In this document: positions 17,572 to 26,242 of the stretch, piece by piece
Layout of the letters: every line of letters begins with the position of its first letter
Position numbering within the stretch: the stretch's first letter is position 1
DNA from: Clostridium ljungdahlii
GTDB lineage: Bacteria; Bacillota; Clostridia; Clostridiales; Clostridiaceae
Length of the DNA: 64,000 nucleotides
Direction: 5' to 3'
Assembly: GCF_001636845.1 (NCBI RefSeq)
Contig: NZ_LITT01000035.1
Coordinates: forward strand, 248,001 to 312,000
Translations under genes and position numbers: made by a program
Notes under the pieces: model-generated
Databases searched by the model: none
Seen by the model: only the letters and a program-made list of their open reading frames with translations
Told to the model about the DNA's origin: nothing

Positions 17572-18201
17572 CTACTGGGGGGTACCATTTCTATATATAT
17601 TGGAAATCACAGTTCTTTGAGATTCAGGTTTTTTAGTACTCGATCTATAAGCCATATAACTGCTCATACTTTCACCTGTTGCAAGTCCAGGTCTTTCACC
17701 TATGAGAATAATAGTAACTTTTGCATTTAATGCTTCACTTATTTTATCCATAGTAGCTACCCTAGCATATTTTACAAATATAGGAGTGCCTATTTTATAT
17801 CCTTTTGCTTTGAGTCCATCAATTATTATACAGTATATGTCTTCTAAATTAACTGTAATAGCCGGTGAACTCAATCCATCTCCAGCTATTATCTGAACAT
17901 CTGGATTCTTTATACAGTTCTTCTTTATATACTCTATAGTTTCTCCAGAAAATCTTCTTCCAAGGTCAGGTCTTTGTATATATTGTTCTTTATCTTTTAC
18001 CATAGTTTGAGCCTTTAAAAAATTAAGCTTATCTATAATGCTTTCATCTACATATGACCAAACTGCGTCCATTGCTACTGCGTGATCTGCCCTCAATTTT
18101 AAAAAAGTTTCAGTTTTATACCTACTTCCCGCCCTACCCACACAAATTCTTGCATTTGTTGATTTTTTCATACGCTTATATATTTCATAATTGCTATCCA
18201 C
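17572..18201 (-). CDS. eutC: ethanolamine ammonia-lyase small subunit, frameshifted near the end
   Basis: Small subunit of the adenosylcobalamin-dependent enzyme that splits ethanolamine into acetaldehyde and ammonia. Family motifs are clear: ARICVGRAGSRYKTET, LRADHAVAMDAV, RPDLGRRFSGET, DGLSSPAITVN and GERPGLATGESMS. The frame stops at ISNIYRNGTPQ. If one C is added to the run of six C (six G on the plus strand, 17578-17583), the next frame reads PPVEAGAQIVYLIDLMMKEK and goes on to KSGIELK, the normal EutC tail, stopping at 17474; full length would be 242 residues. A one-base deletion, phase variation or sequencing error all fit. It lies 12 bases after eutB. N-terminal extension of the enterobacterial protein is absent. 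Confidence 0.9.
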   Translation of the reverse strand: MDSNYEIYKRMKKSTNARICVGRAGSRYKTETFLKLRADHAVAMDAVWSYVDESIIDKLNFLKAQTMVKDKEQYIQRPDLGRRFSGETIEYIKKNCIKNPDVQIIAGDGLSSPAITVNLEDIYCIIIDGLKAKGYKIGTPIFVKYARVATMDKISEALNAKVTIILIGERPGLATGESMSSYMAYRSSTKKPESQRTVISNIYRNGTPQ

Positions 18202-18213
18202 AATTTCACCTCA

Positions 18214-19584
18214 CTAAACCATTGATTTTTTTAAAAACATTGAAGCATCCCCTGCTATATCTGTAAGCTTTCCATCTTGTAAGATACCAAGTTGTTCCAA
18301 TCTTCTTTCAAATTCTTTAATGGGAGTTTTTCCTGTAATTTCTCTAAGGGTTGCAATATCATGATAACTTGTGGATTGGTACATAAGCATTACATCATCA
18401 GCACAGGGAATCCCCATAAAGTAAGCACAATTAGCATTTGTTAAAAGCATCGCCAAATTGTCCATATCATTTTGATCTGCTTTCATATGATTTGTGTAAC
18501 ATACATCAACTCCCATAGGTAAACCTGTAAGTTTACCCATAAAGTGATCTTCAAGTCCTGCTCTTATAACCTGGCTTCCATCATACAAATATTCGGGGCC
18601 TATAAATCCTACCACTGTATTTACTAAAAATGGATTATATCTTTTGGCAAAACCATAGCACCTTGCTTCCATGGTAAGTTGATCCGCACCATTGTTTCCA
18701 TCTGAGGAAAGTTCTGAACCCTGTCCCGTTTCAAAATACATAAAATTTGTTCCCTTTGAATACTTATTTTCTCTCATTAGCAAATAGGCTTCATCCATAA
18801 GGGCAGTATTTATGCCAAAACTCCTGTTAGATATTTCTGAGCCTGCTATACTTTGAAACATCAAATCCATAGGTGCTCCCCTCTTTAAAACTTCCATCTG
18901 AGTGGTTACATGGGAGAGTACACAATTTTGAGTTGGAATATCCCATTCAGAAGTAAACTCTTTAAACTTACCCAAAATTCTATATACACTATCTATGCTG
19001 TCATTTACAGGATTCAATCCAATTACGGCATCACCTATACCATAACTCAACCCTTCCATAACTGATGCCATTATCCCCTCTATATCATCAGTTGGATGGT
19101 TTGGTTGAAGTCTTGAGGAAAGAGTTCCTCTTTCTCCAATTTTAGTATTACAGTATGCAGTATTACAAATTTTCTGTGCGGCATATATAAGATCCATATT
19201 GCTCATAAGTTTTGTCACTCCGGAAATCATTTCGGCAGTTAGCCCATCTCTTATTGATTTTATATCCTTCTCTTTAGCACTTAATATAAACTCTCTAAGT
19301 TCTCCCACTGTCATATGCTTTATTTTATTATAGGCAAACTTATCTATGGAATCTTGTATAATTCTTGTTACCTCATCTTTTTCATAGGGAACAACGGGAT
19401 TATTTCTAAGATCTTCTAAAGTTATATCTGCCAATACAATTTTTGCCGCAATTCTCTCTGCAGTACTGTAGGCAGCTATTCCTGCAAGGTCATCCCCAGA
19501 TTTTTTTTCATTGGCCTTAGCCAGTAAATCTTTTATATTCTTAAATTTGTACACTTTATTAAATAAAATAGTCTTTAAATTCAT
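18214..19584 (-). CDS. eutB: ethanolamine ammonia-lyase large subunit
   Basis: The 456-residue catalytic barrel subunit that binds ethanolamine and, with EutC, adenosylcobalamin. Active-site residues known from the enterobacterial enzyme are in place: Arg158 and Gln160 in SSRLQPNHPTDD and Glu285 in YFETGQGSELSSDG. The long block GFIGPEYLYDGSQVIRAGLE is almost invariant in the family. Start at 19584 chosen because TAGGTGA lies five bases upstream. Between the permease gene (24-base gap) and eutC (12 bases), so one transcript is likely. Confidence 0.97.
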   Translation of the reverse strand: MNLKTILFNKVYKFKNIKDLLAKANEKKSGDDLAGIAAYSTAERIAAKIVLADITLEDLRNNPVVPYEKDEVTRIIQDSIDKFAYNKIKHMTVGELREFILSAKEKDIKSIRDGLTAEMISGVTKLMSNMDLIYAAQKICNTAYCNTKIGERGTLSSRLQPNHPTDDIEGIMASVMEGLSYGIGDAVIGLNPVNDSIDSVYRILGKFKEFTSEWDIPTQNCVLSHVTTQMEVLKRGAPMDLMFQSIAGSEISNRSFGINTALMDEAYLLMRENKYSKGTNFMYFETGQGSELSSDGNNGADQLTMEARCYGFAKRYNPFLVNTVVGFIGPEYLYDGSQVIRAGLEDHFMGKLTGLPMGVDVCYTNHMKADQNDMDNLAMLLTNANCAYFMGIPCADDVMLMYQSTSYHDIATLREITGKTPIKEFERRLEQLGILQDGKLTDIAGDASMFLKKSMV

Positions 19585-19608
19585 AAAAATCACCTATCTT
19601 AAACATAT

Positions 19609-20943
19609 TTAAATTGCCCTATCCTGTTCTGTAATTTTTTGTGATACCTCCTTTGCCAGTGATGCTTTAGTAAATCTTGAATATACAAAATAATATACAA
19701 TAGCTAGTACATAAGCACCTATTACAAAAGATATAGTTGATATATTTGAATATCCAACAGTTACAAGTAAAATTACATCAAGTACAAGAGATATTATAGG
19801 AAGTGTAATTGGAACTTTATATGGTCTTTCTAAATCAGGTTCTTTTTTTCTTAAAATTAATAGTGCAACCATACTTACTGCATGCAGTGCAATAGCTCCA
19901 AAACTTGAAATTACTATAATTACTGAAGTACTATTTAAAAGTACAAATATCATTCCTATAAGACTTGGTATAACTGTTGCGGCTACAGGTGAGGCTTTCG
20001 AATTCACTTTTGATAAAAATTTAGGTAGATATCTTGATCTAGACATTGCAAATATCTGCCTCGAATATCCAATTATTATTCCATGGAGGCTGGCTACAAG
20101 TCCAAATAATCCTATAAAACTCATTAATTTGGAAAATGCATTTCCTTTTCCATATATTACATCAAGTGCATCAGGAAGAGGTGAATCAGTTGAGCCAAGC
20201 GCCTTAGCATCCATTACTCCTGCAGTGCATATAAAGGTAACAAGTGCTAGCACGACAAGTGTAAGTATTGCAAGTATAAAACTTTTAGGTACATCTTTTT
20301 TGGGATTTTTACATTCTTCTGCAGACATTGCTCCACCTTCTGCAGCTAAATAGAACCATATAGCAAATGGGATGGCATTAAATATTCCCCCAACACCTCC
20401 TCTGAAAGCATTCTGTCCTACTATCCTTGTAATATCAACATGGGTAAAACTAGCACCTACAAATATTACAATTCCTACAATGGCAACAATAGTAACTATG
20501 GTTTCAATTATTGCTGCAGTTTTAACTCCACCACAATTTATAATTACAAAAATTCCATAGGATACAAGAGCCGCCACAGTTATTGGTACAGCGGGTATTA
20601 TAAAATGAACATAGGCACCAATAGATATAGCTATAGCTGGTGTAGCAAATAAAAATTCAACTATAGAAGAAAATCCTGCCAAAAACCCTCCAAATCTCCC
20701 CATAGCCCTAGTTGCATATTCCGCAGATCCTCCTGCATCAGGTATTGCAGTAGCAAGTTCTGCATAACTGAACATAAAAGCAGTATAAAAAAGAGTTACA
20801 ATTACTATTGCTATTATAAATCCTAACGGTCCTACAAATGCCAGTGCATTATTCCATCCAAAATACATGCCTGATATAACCATACCAACTATAATAGCCC
20901 AAAGTTGAAATGGTGATAATGTCTTTTTTAATTTACTTTGCAT
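19609..20943 (-). CDS. ethanolamine permease, APC family
   Basis: A 444-residue membrane protein with about twelve hydrophobic segments, of the amino acid/polyamine/organocation superfamily. The N-terminal motif SGMYFGWNNAL and the helix FSYAELATAIPDAGGSAEYA resemble ethanolamine permeases of the Eat type and not the unrelated EutH channel. It should import ethanolamine for EutBC. Lying between eutA and eutB supports this. Substrate assignment rests on context and family resemblance. Confidence 0.88.
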   Translation of the reverse strand: MQSKLKKTLSPFQLWAIIVGMVISGMYFGWNNALAFVGPLGFIIAIVIVTLFYTAFMFSYAELATAIPDAGGSAEYATRAMGRFGGFLAGFSSIVEFLFATPAIAISIGAYVHFIIPAVPITVAALVSYGIFVIINCGGVKTAAIIETIVTIVAIVGIVIFVGASFTHVDITRIVGQNAFRGGVGGIFNAIPFAIWFYLAAEGGAMSAEECKNPKKDVPKSFILAILTLVVLALVTFICTAGVMDAKALGSTDSPLPDALDVIYGKGNAFSKLMSFIGLFGLVASLHGIIIGYSRQIFAMSRSRYLPKFLSKVNSKASPVAATVIPSLIGMIFVLLNSTSVIIVISSFGAIALHAVSMVALLILRKKEPDLERPYKVPITLPIISLVLDVILLVTVGYSNISTISFVIGAYVLAIVYYFVYSRFTKASLAKEVSQKITEQDRAI

Positions 20944-20984
20944 TAAAAACCCTCCTAAAACTATTCATAATTTTTATTAATAAA

Positions 20985-22394
20985 TTAATTGCTAAATATT
21001 AAAGTCTTTACAGCAACAGGTATAATTCCCCCTACAGGTTTTCCAATATCTATATAATCTCCATTATCAGTTGAGATTCCATCTATACATATTACTTTTC
21101 TAGAAAAATTACACTTTGTCTTTATTGTTTGTCCAAGTGCCTTTGCAAAATCATTTTCTACCACAATTATAATTGGGTAATATTTTATGGCCTCAAAACA
21201 TTTTATTATTCCACCAGCTATTACCTGTATTTGACTATAAGAAGGACTTATTGGTCCCTTAAAAGAAATAGCTACTATAGAATCATCATACATTTTAATT
21301 TTTTCTGAAACATATTCATAGATGCCATCCTGGTCTTCTAATAAATCATCTGTCATTTTTATAATAGGTATATTTTTTATTGGCAGTATCTCTTCATCAA
21401 AAATTATGGTACTTCCGCTTATTTTTATAGAATGACTTCCTGCACCTATTACTGTGGCCCTTATTTTTTCTCTTGACTCCAAAAATTTATATTTGCCTTT
21501 TTTTAAAACACTTCTTATATAAACTCCTAGAAGCGGACCTATATCTTTGTACTTTAAAGTATCCTTCAGTGTATTTACCTCATCACTATATACAAATTCC
21601 GCAACACCTCCTGAAAACATAAATATTTGTGCCATTAATTCTTTATTTTTATGCTGAATAAAAAGTTCTCTTTCTTCTGAAGATAAATTCATGTTACTCC
21701 CAATCTTAAGAATAATATCTGCAAACTTACTTACAAGTACAGTTAAATGACAAAGTTCAGGTTTACTTCCAATATTAATATTTAAATCTAAGCTTTCTAA
21801 TAACTTTTCTATCTTTTCAGATATATAAATTACATTACCTTCATCATCAAATTCTATTAATTTCCCCCCTATATGGAGGGCAAAGGAATCCACTATTTTT
21901 CCTTCATTAAAAACACATGCATTAGTTGTACCACCTCCTATATCAAAATTTACAACTTTTCCAGAAGTATTTTTAGATACCTGGTAAGCTCCAGACCCAT
22001 ATCCTGCAAGTATTGACTCCAAATCAGCCCCGGCAGTTGCTACTACAAAATCCCCTGCAAAATCTGAAAGAATATTTAAAACCTGCTGTGCATTTTCTTT
22101 TCTTGCAGTTTCTCCGGTTATTATTATTGCTCCGGTGGAAATGTGTTCTTTTTTAACATTGGCCCTATCATATTCCTCCTGTATTATGGATTTTAGTTTT
22201 TCTAAATTTATACTTTTTCTGGATACAAGTGGGGTAAGATGTATTTTGCCTTTATAAATTATTCTTTTATCTACAATTTTAACTTTTGGTACAAAAAAAG
22301 AACTTGCTGTATTTTGTATTGTAATTTCACTAAATATAACTTGTGTAGTGGTAGTGCCAATGTCAATTCCTACACTTAGTATTTTGTCATTCAC
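20985..22394 (-). CDS. eutA: ethanolamine ammonia-lyase reactivating factor
   Basis: A 469-residue Hsp70/actin-fold ATPase that exchanges damaged cobalamin in EutBC for fresh adenosylcobalamin. Phosphate-binding motifs are visible: VGIDIGTTTTQVIFSE at the N-terminus, NFDIGGGTTNACVF near residue 145 and AGSHSIKISG near 315. It is the first structural gene after the EutV-responsive leader, with AAAAGGAGGTGT before an in-frame ATG. In related operons EutA is placed first, as here. Confidence 0.93.
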   Translation of the reverse strand: MNDKILSVGIDIGTTTTQVIFSEITIQNTASSFFVPKVKIVDKRIIYKGKIHLTPLVSRKSINLEKLKSIIQEEYDRANVKKEHISTGAIIITGETARKENAQQVLNILSDFAGDFVVATAGADLESILAGYGSGAYQVSKNTSGKVVNFDIGGGTTNACVFNEGKIVDSFALHIGGKLIEFDDEGNVIYISEKIEKLLESLDLNINIGSKPELCHLTVLVSKFADIILKIGSNMNLSSEERELFIQHKNKELMAQIFMFSGGVAEFVYSDEVNTLKDTLKYKDIGPLLGVYIRSVLKKGKYKFLESREKIRATVIGAGSHSIKISGSTIIFDEEILPIKNIPIIKMTDDLLEDQDGIYEYVSEKIKMYDDSIVAISFKGPISPSYSQIQVIAGGIIKCFEAIKYYPIIIVVENDFAKALGQTIKTKCNFSRKVICIDGISTDNGDYIDIGKPVGGIIPVAVKTLIFSN

Positions 22395-22489
22395 TATTTT
22401 TGTACACCTCCTTTTAATGTATCTGAAAATAAATACTAAGCCAAAAGCAATAATGCTATTTTACATAAACCACGGAAAAATGATTTACA

Positions 22490-22529
22490 CTAAAAAAAAT
22501 AGCCTAAAATATCTAAAATATTTTAGGCT
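22490..22529 (-). terminator. regulated terminator before eutA
   Basis: On the minus strand AGCCTAAAATA pairs with TATTTTAGGCT (plus 22501-22529), followed by ATTTTTTTTAG. A strong intrinsic terminator between eutW and eutA that shares its first bases with the P2 hairpin. It should keep the eut genes off without EutV activation. Confidence 0.9.
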
Positions 22530-22604
22530 CCGTTGCCCTTCTAACTATTTATAAGTTTTTAAACAAAAATTATAAATTTTGTTTAAAATGCTCCATTGCA
22601 TTTC
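22490..22604 (-). promoter_or_regulatory. EutV (ANTAR) antiterminator leader: two hexaloop hairpins overlapping a terminator
   Basis: Read on the minus strand. P1 is AAATGC-AATGGA-GCATTT (22586-22603). P2 is GGC-AACGGA-GCC (22526-22537), extended by one G-T pair. Both hexaloops have A at position 1 and G at position 4, the rule known for ANTAR-protein targets. The 3' arm of P2 is the start of the terminator stem that follows, so P2 and the terminator are mutually exclusive. Phosphorylated EutV should stabilise P1-P2 and let transcription read into eutA. The regulator genes lie just upstream. Confidence 0.85.
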
Positions 22605-22720
22605 ATTTATAATTTATACACAGTTTATCATAATAATTTATCAATGTAAAGAGTATTTTTATAATAAATTAATAAAAATGCCTTTATTTATTTAACTGTT
22701 TTTCAATATACATTCTTATA

Positions 22721-24136
22721 CTAATTTTTGAAGCAAAAAACTACTTTTGTTCCACTTTCATTTGACTCAATATTTATATCTCCATTTAATTTATCTTTTA
22801 CTATACTTTTTACAATGTCTAGCCCCAAACTCTCATTTCTAATTAAATTCATATCAAATCCTTTTCCATTATCTATTACTGATATATTGGAGTACATAAT
22901 ACCTTTTTTTATAATTATCTCTATACCCCCCTCTTTTTTATCTACGAAAGCATGCTGAAGAGAATTTTGAAGCAATTCATTTAACACTATAGCTATAGAT
23001 GTAGCTTTATCCGAATTTACATAAAAACTATCTCCAATAAATTTTATATCTATCTGTTTATTGTATTGAATAAAATTTCTAATGGAATTATCTTTAATTT
23101 TAGATAGTATATTTTTTATATCCACATCATCAATTCCATTTTGGGCCAGTACCTCATGGGTTGTAGCTATACTAAGTATTCTACCTATGCTTTCTTTAAA
23201 TGCCTTTTTGGCTTCTTCGTTATTTATTCTTCTGGATTGCAGCCTTAAAATACTTGCTATAGTTTGAAGGTTATTTTTAACTCTATGGTGTATTTCCCTT
23301 ATTGCCACAGCTTTTAAAATAAGTTGTTTTTCTTTTTCTTTTATATCTGTTATGTCTTTAATTAACATAACAACACCGCATATGCTGTTATGTTTCCTAA
23401 GTACAGCATACTTTATCTGGAGTGAAAAATCTGCTATTGAAACTTCAGATAATATAGAGTTGTTCTCCTTCAATACTTTACAAAAACTAATTTTACTTAA
23501 AACAAGGTTATTAAATTTCATTCCTACTATCTTATCTTTATAACCAAGTTTTATATACATATCTTCTGCAATATGATTAGCATAAATAGAAACTCCATAA
23601 TCATTAAATATAATAATAGCATCATTAATCAGATTAAAATCTACAGTATTAGGCAGCTCTGGACTCCTTAAGTTCATAAGTGTCTGACTTAGCTGTTCTG
23701 TGGTTTCAGATAGTATTTCCATATTTCTATTTTTACTTAAATCTTCAGTTATATCTTTTTCCATTATAAGCACACCTATTACTTTATCCTCATTATTTTT
23801 AATAGGCACTGTATTTTGTTTTACTACTCTATTTTCCTGGGTAATGGCTTTTAAATCTGAAGTCCCCATTCCTATTTGAAGAGTTCTAAGTGCAGCTGGT
23901 TCATTTTCCATTAAAGCAAGTTCACCTACTACGGTTTCCCTATATAAAGATCTAGTATTTGAAGGCTTAGCTTCCGAAACTACAATGGCGATTCCTGATT
24001 CTCTAGTTAAACAATCAATAAAAATATCTGCTTTAACTAAATTGGATATGCTTTGAAGATAATTTTCCACGTTCTTTAAAATTTTTATATCTTCCTCCAG
24101 TAAATTTGTATATGTTCTACACAATTTTCTAAGCAT
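22721..24136 (-). CDS. eutW: ethanolamine sensor histidine kinase
   Basis: A 471-residue soluble kinase. Order: N-terminal H_kinase_N sensor region (about 1-135), PAS domain (about 165-265), HisKA_2 dimerisation/phosphoacceptor region with REIHHRVKNNLQTIASILRL (His283/284), and a HATPase domain with LNELLQNSLQHAF (N box) and DNGKGFD (G box). In related bacteria EutW senses ethanolamine and phosphorylates EutV. It starts one base after the eutV stop, so they are translated as a pair. No membrane segment is present, as expected for a cytoplasmic ligand. Confidence 0.92.
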   Translation of the reverse strand: MLRKLCRTYTNLLEEDIKILKNVENYLQSISNLVKADIFIDCLTRESGIAIVVSEAKPSNTRSLYRETVVGELALMENEPAALRTLQIGMGTSDLKAITQENRVVKQNTVPIKNNEDKVIGVLIMEKDITEDLSKNRNMEILSETTEQLSQTLMNLRSPELPNTVDFNLINDAIIIFNDYGVSIYANHIAEDMYIKLGYKDKIVGMKFNNLVLSKISFCKVLKENNSILSEVSIADFSLQIKYAVLRKHNSICGVVMLIKDITDIKEKEKQLILKAVAIREIHHRVKNNLQTIASILRLQSRRINNEEAKKAFKESIGRILSIATTHEVLAQNGIDDVDIKNILSKIKDNSIRNFIQYNKQIDIKFIGDSFYVNSDKATSIAIVLNELLQNSLQHAFVDKKEGGIEIIIKKGIMYSNISVIDNGKGFDMNLIRNESLGLDIVKSIVKDKLNGDINIESNESGTKVVFCFKN

Positions 24137-24137
24137 A

Positions 24138-24719
24138 TTAATCTACCTTTCTATATCCTCTCATTAAACTTATTGAAGTCTGTAAAATAGAACACTGCCT
24201 ATCCATGCTAAGCTTTCTTATTCTTTTATAGGCATCTTCTTCTTTTATAGAATACCTATCCATTAACATCTCTTTAGCCTTGTATATTACCTTCATATCT
24301 TCAATTTTTTGCTTTGCATCAGCTGCCTCATTTTTAATATTTTTTATTTCCTTACTTTTTGACATGGCAATTTCAATTTGTGGAATTAAATTTATTTCAT
24401 CTATTGGTTTTACAGCGTACCCTATAGCCCCTACTTCTTTTACCTTATCCAAAAATTCTTTTCCACTGTAAGCTGTAAGCATAACTATAGCATCTGCCAG
24501 GTTTTCATTTGTTATGATTTGGGCAGCCTGTATACCGTCCAGATTTGGCATTTTTATATCCATAATGACTAGATCTGGCCTATTTATCTTGCACAATTCA
24601 ACAGCTTCAAATCCATCAGAGGCTTTTCCAACCACATCATATCCAGAACATGTAAGTATTTCAGAAATATCCATTCTAGTAATGGGTTCATCTTCCGCAA
24701 GCACTATCTTACCTTGCAT
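24138..24719 (-). CDS. eutV: ANTAR-domain response regulator
   Basis: A 193-residue antitermination regulator. The receiver domain (1-120) has AEDEP, the phosphoacceptor Asp54 in VIMDIKMPN, and Lys in YAVKPIDE. A coiled segment is followed by a C-terminal ANTAR RNA-binding domain (about 130-190) with AKEMLMDRYSIKEEDAYKRI. The target is the hairpin pair at 22526-22603. The ATG at 24719 has GGAGG nine bases upstream; a GTG at 24728 is directly on the ribosome site. No similar hairpins are seen before eutV itself, so it is probably expressed at a basal level. Confidence 0.94.
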   Translation of the reverse strand: MQGKIVLAEDEPITRMDISEILTCSGYDVVGKASDGFEAVELCKINRPDLVIMDIKMPNLDGIQAAQIITNENLADAIVMLTAYSGKEFLDKVKEVGAIGYAVKPIDEINLIPQIEIAMSKSKEIKNIKNEAADAKQKIEDMKVIYKAKEMLMDRYSIKEEDAYKRIRKLSMDRQCSILQTSISLMRGYRKVD

Positions 24720-24819
24720 ATAATCCACCCTCCCTTTTAATTAAATTGGAAATCAAACTACCTATTAATTATCATTTTATCATAAAATAATAATTATTTT
24801 TCATAATTTAAAACCTATA

Positions 24820-25420
24820 TTATAATTCCTCATAATAAATATTTTTGATTTCCTCTAAAGTAAATTCTCTAGGATGATTTATTATACTTGGTTTTGAAAC
24901 TTTCATACAATTTTCTGACATCCACTCAACGTCTTTTTCTTTTACTCCAAGTTCCCCCAAAGTCACATTTAAGTTAATCTTTTCAAGAAAACTTCTTATG
25001 GCATCTGCACAATTTTTTGCACTACTACATCCTATTAACTTTGATATATCATCATATTTTTCTATATCACTTTTCCAGGATTTTTCAACAATAATTGGTG
25101 TAAGTGCTGCAAGACCTTTCCCATGAACAGCATCATATAAGTCACTTACTGGATGTTCCATACCATTTATCCGATGGCTACCAGCCATAATACCACCATC
25201 GCACACAGCCAAAGCGACTATCGCCAAATCAAAGATTTGGGATATCTGCTTGCACACTGCTAAAGCACTAAGAATCCTGTTGATAAGTTTCAGATGGAGG
25301 GAAAAAACTCCACTTGAAACCAAGATTAAACTCCTTTTTAGTATCTACAACAGCTTCTTCAAATCTTATAAGAACTGTATCAAGATCTTCATAAGATATT
25401 ATCGCTGAATGTAGGTGATC
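24820..25420 (-). pseudogene. iron-containing alcohol dehydrogenase, broken
   Basis: The C-terminal part is clear: HRINGMEHPVSDLYDAVHGK (the metal-binding HxxxH-type region) through to IINHPREFTLEEIKNIYYEEL at the stop (24820). Further upstream on the minus strand another frame reads DTVLIRFEEAVVDTKKEFNL and then hits a stop. Between them lies structured repeat copy 3 (25163-25285), which supplies most of the first 40 residues of the apparent open frame. The nucleotide-binding half is missing. The gene stands beside the eut cluster and may once have reduced its acetaldehyde, which is inference. Confidence 0.75.
25163..25285 (+). repeat. dispersed structured repeat, copy 3, inside a pseudogene
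   Basis: From TTTATCCGATGGCTACC through GCACACAGCCAAAGCGACTA and CCAAATCAAAGATTTGG to GCACTAAGAATCCTGTTGAT. The middle part matches copy 1 (2161-2345) at nearly every base over about 50 bp. The GGATAA arm and the second hairpin are missing, so this copy is truncated. It interrupts the alcohol dehydrogenase remnant. Confidence 0.65.
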
Positions 25421-25570
25421 CAAGAATCCATAGAGTAATTGCAACGACAGCTTTTACTAAATATCCTCTCTCATATACATAAGTTTCAAAAACTTAGAAA
25501 CATGTTTCTTTTACAACATTAGAACTTATTGATAATTTATTACTAATTAGTACATTTATTTATCAATTAA

Positions 25571-25645
25571 TCAATTATAGAAGTTAGATAAACTTTTTAA
25601 ACCTGTAGCGTAGGCAATCTCAAGAATTCTTATATCTCCTTGTCT
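25571..25645 (-). pseudogene. AraC-family regulator fragment
   Basis: A short minus-strand frame reads RQGDIRILEIAYATGLKSLS and then NFYN before a stop. ILEIAYATGFKSLSNFYR is the second helix-turn-helix of AraC-type regulators. Nothing else of the gene remains. Its neighbour is the alcohol dehydrogenase remnant, so both may derive from one lost locus. Confidence 0.6.
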
Positions 25646-25742
25646 TTGCCCTCACTAAAATACTAAATACACTTGCATTTATTTAAAATATATGATAATA
25701 TTTATTTATTAATAATTTGTATTGATAAAAGGAGATGTTAAA

Positions 25743-26153
25743 ATGGCATTTAATTGGAAAGAAGAATTTAATTTAAATATCGATGAAATAGATAAACAAC
25801 ATAAAAAGCTAATGGCAATAGGAAAAAAAGCCTATGATATTGCAATAATAGATGATGGATATGATAGATATGATGAAATAATGACAATACTTGATGAACT
25901 TTTAGAATATACAAAATATCATTTTGAGTATGAAGAAAATATGCTAAAAAAATATAATTATGATCATATTCATGATCAAGAAGAAGAACACGGATTTTAT
26001 ATATATAAAATAAATGAAGTTGCTTCTAGAGAGGATATAGATGATAATCAAAAAAAAGTAATATTAGAAATTATAGATTTTTTATCTGAATGGATTAGTA
26101 ACCATATTATGATAGCAGACAAAAAATATGCAGTATTTTTAAAAACTATTTAA
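25743..26153 (+). CDS. bacteriohemerythrin
   Basis: A 136-residue four-helix protein that binds O2 at a di-iron site. Ligands are visible in order: His in DEIDKQHKKL, His and Glu in YTKYHFEYEENML, His in HDQEEEHGFY and the C-terminal WISNHIMIADKKY. In anaerobes it may scavenge or sense oxygen. AAAGGAGATG precedes the ATG at 25743; the earlier TTG start at 25722 overlaps the ribosome site. Single-gene unit closed by a terminator at 26167-26216. Confidence 0.93.
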   Translation: MAFNWKEEFNLNIDEIDKQHKKLMAIGKKAYDIAIIDDGYDRYDEIMTILDELLEYTKYHFEYEENMLKKYNYDHIHDQEEEHGFYIYKINEVASREDIDDNQKKVILEIIDFLSEWISNHIMIADKKYAVFLKTI

Positions 26154-26166
26154 TCAAATGATTCTT

Positions 26167-26216
26167 AGACTCAGGTGGAGCTTGCTTATGATGAACACAT
26201 CTCTCCATCTGAGTCT
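26167..26216 (+). terminator. terminator between hemerythrin and the MFS gene
   Basis: AGACTCAGGTGGAG (26167-26180) pairs with CTCCATCTGAGTCT (26203-26216) with one mismatch. It sits between two convergent genes and can serve both strands. Confidence 0.65.
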
Positions 26217-26242
26217 TATTAATAAAAATCATACTAGTAATT

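Noticed and set aside
20129-20652. Plus-strand frames opposite the permease gene
   Set aside because: They are antisense to a well-supported twelve-helix permease and have no ribosome sites.
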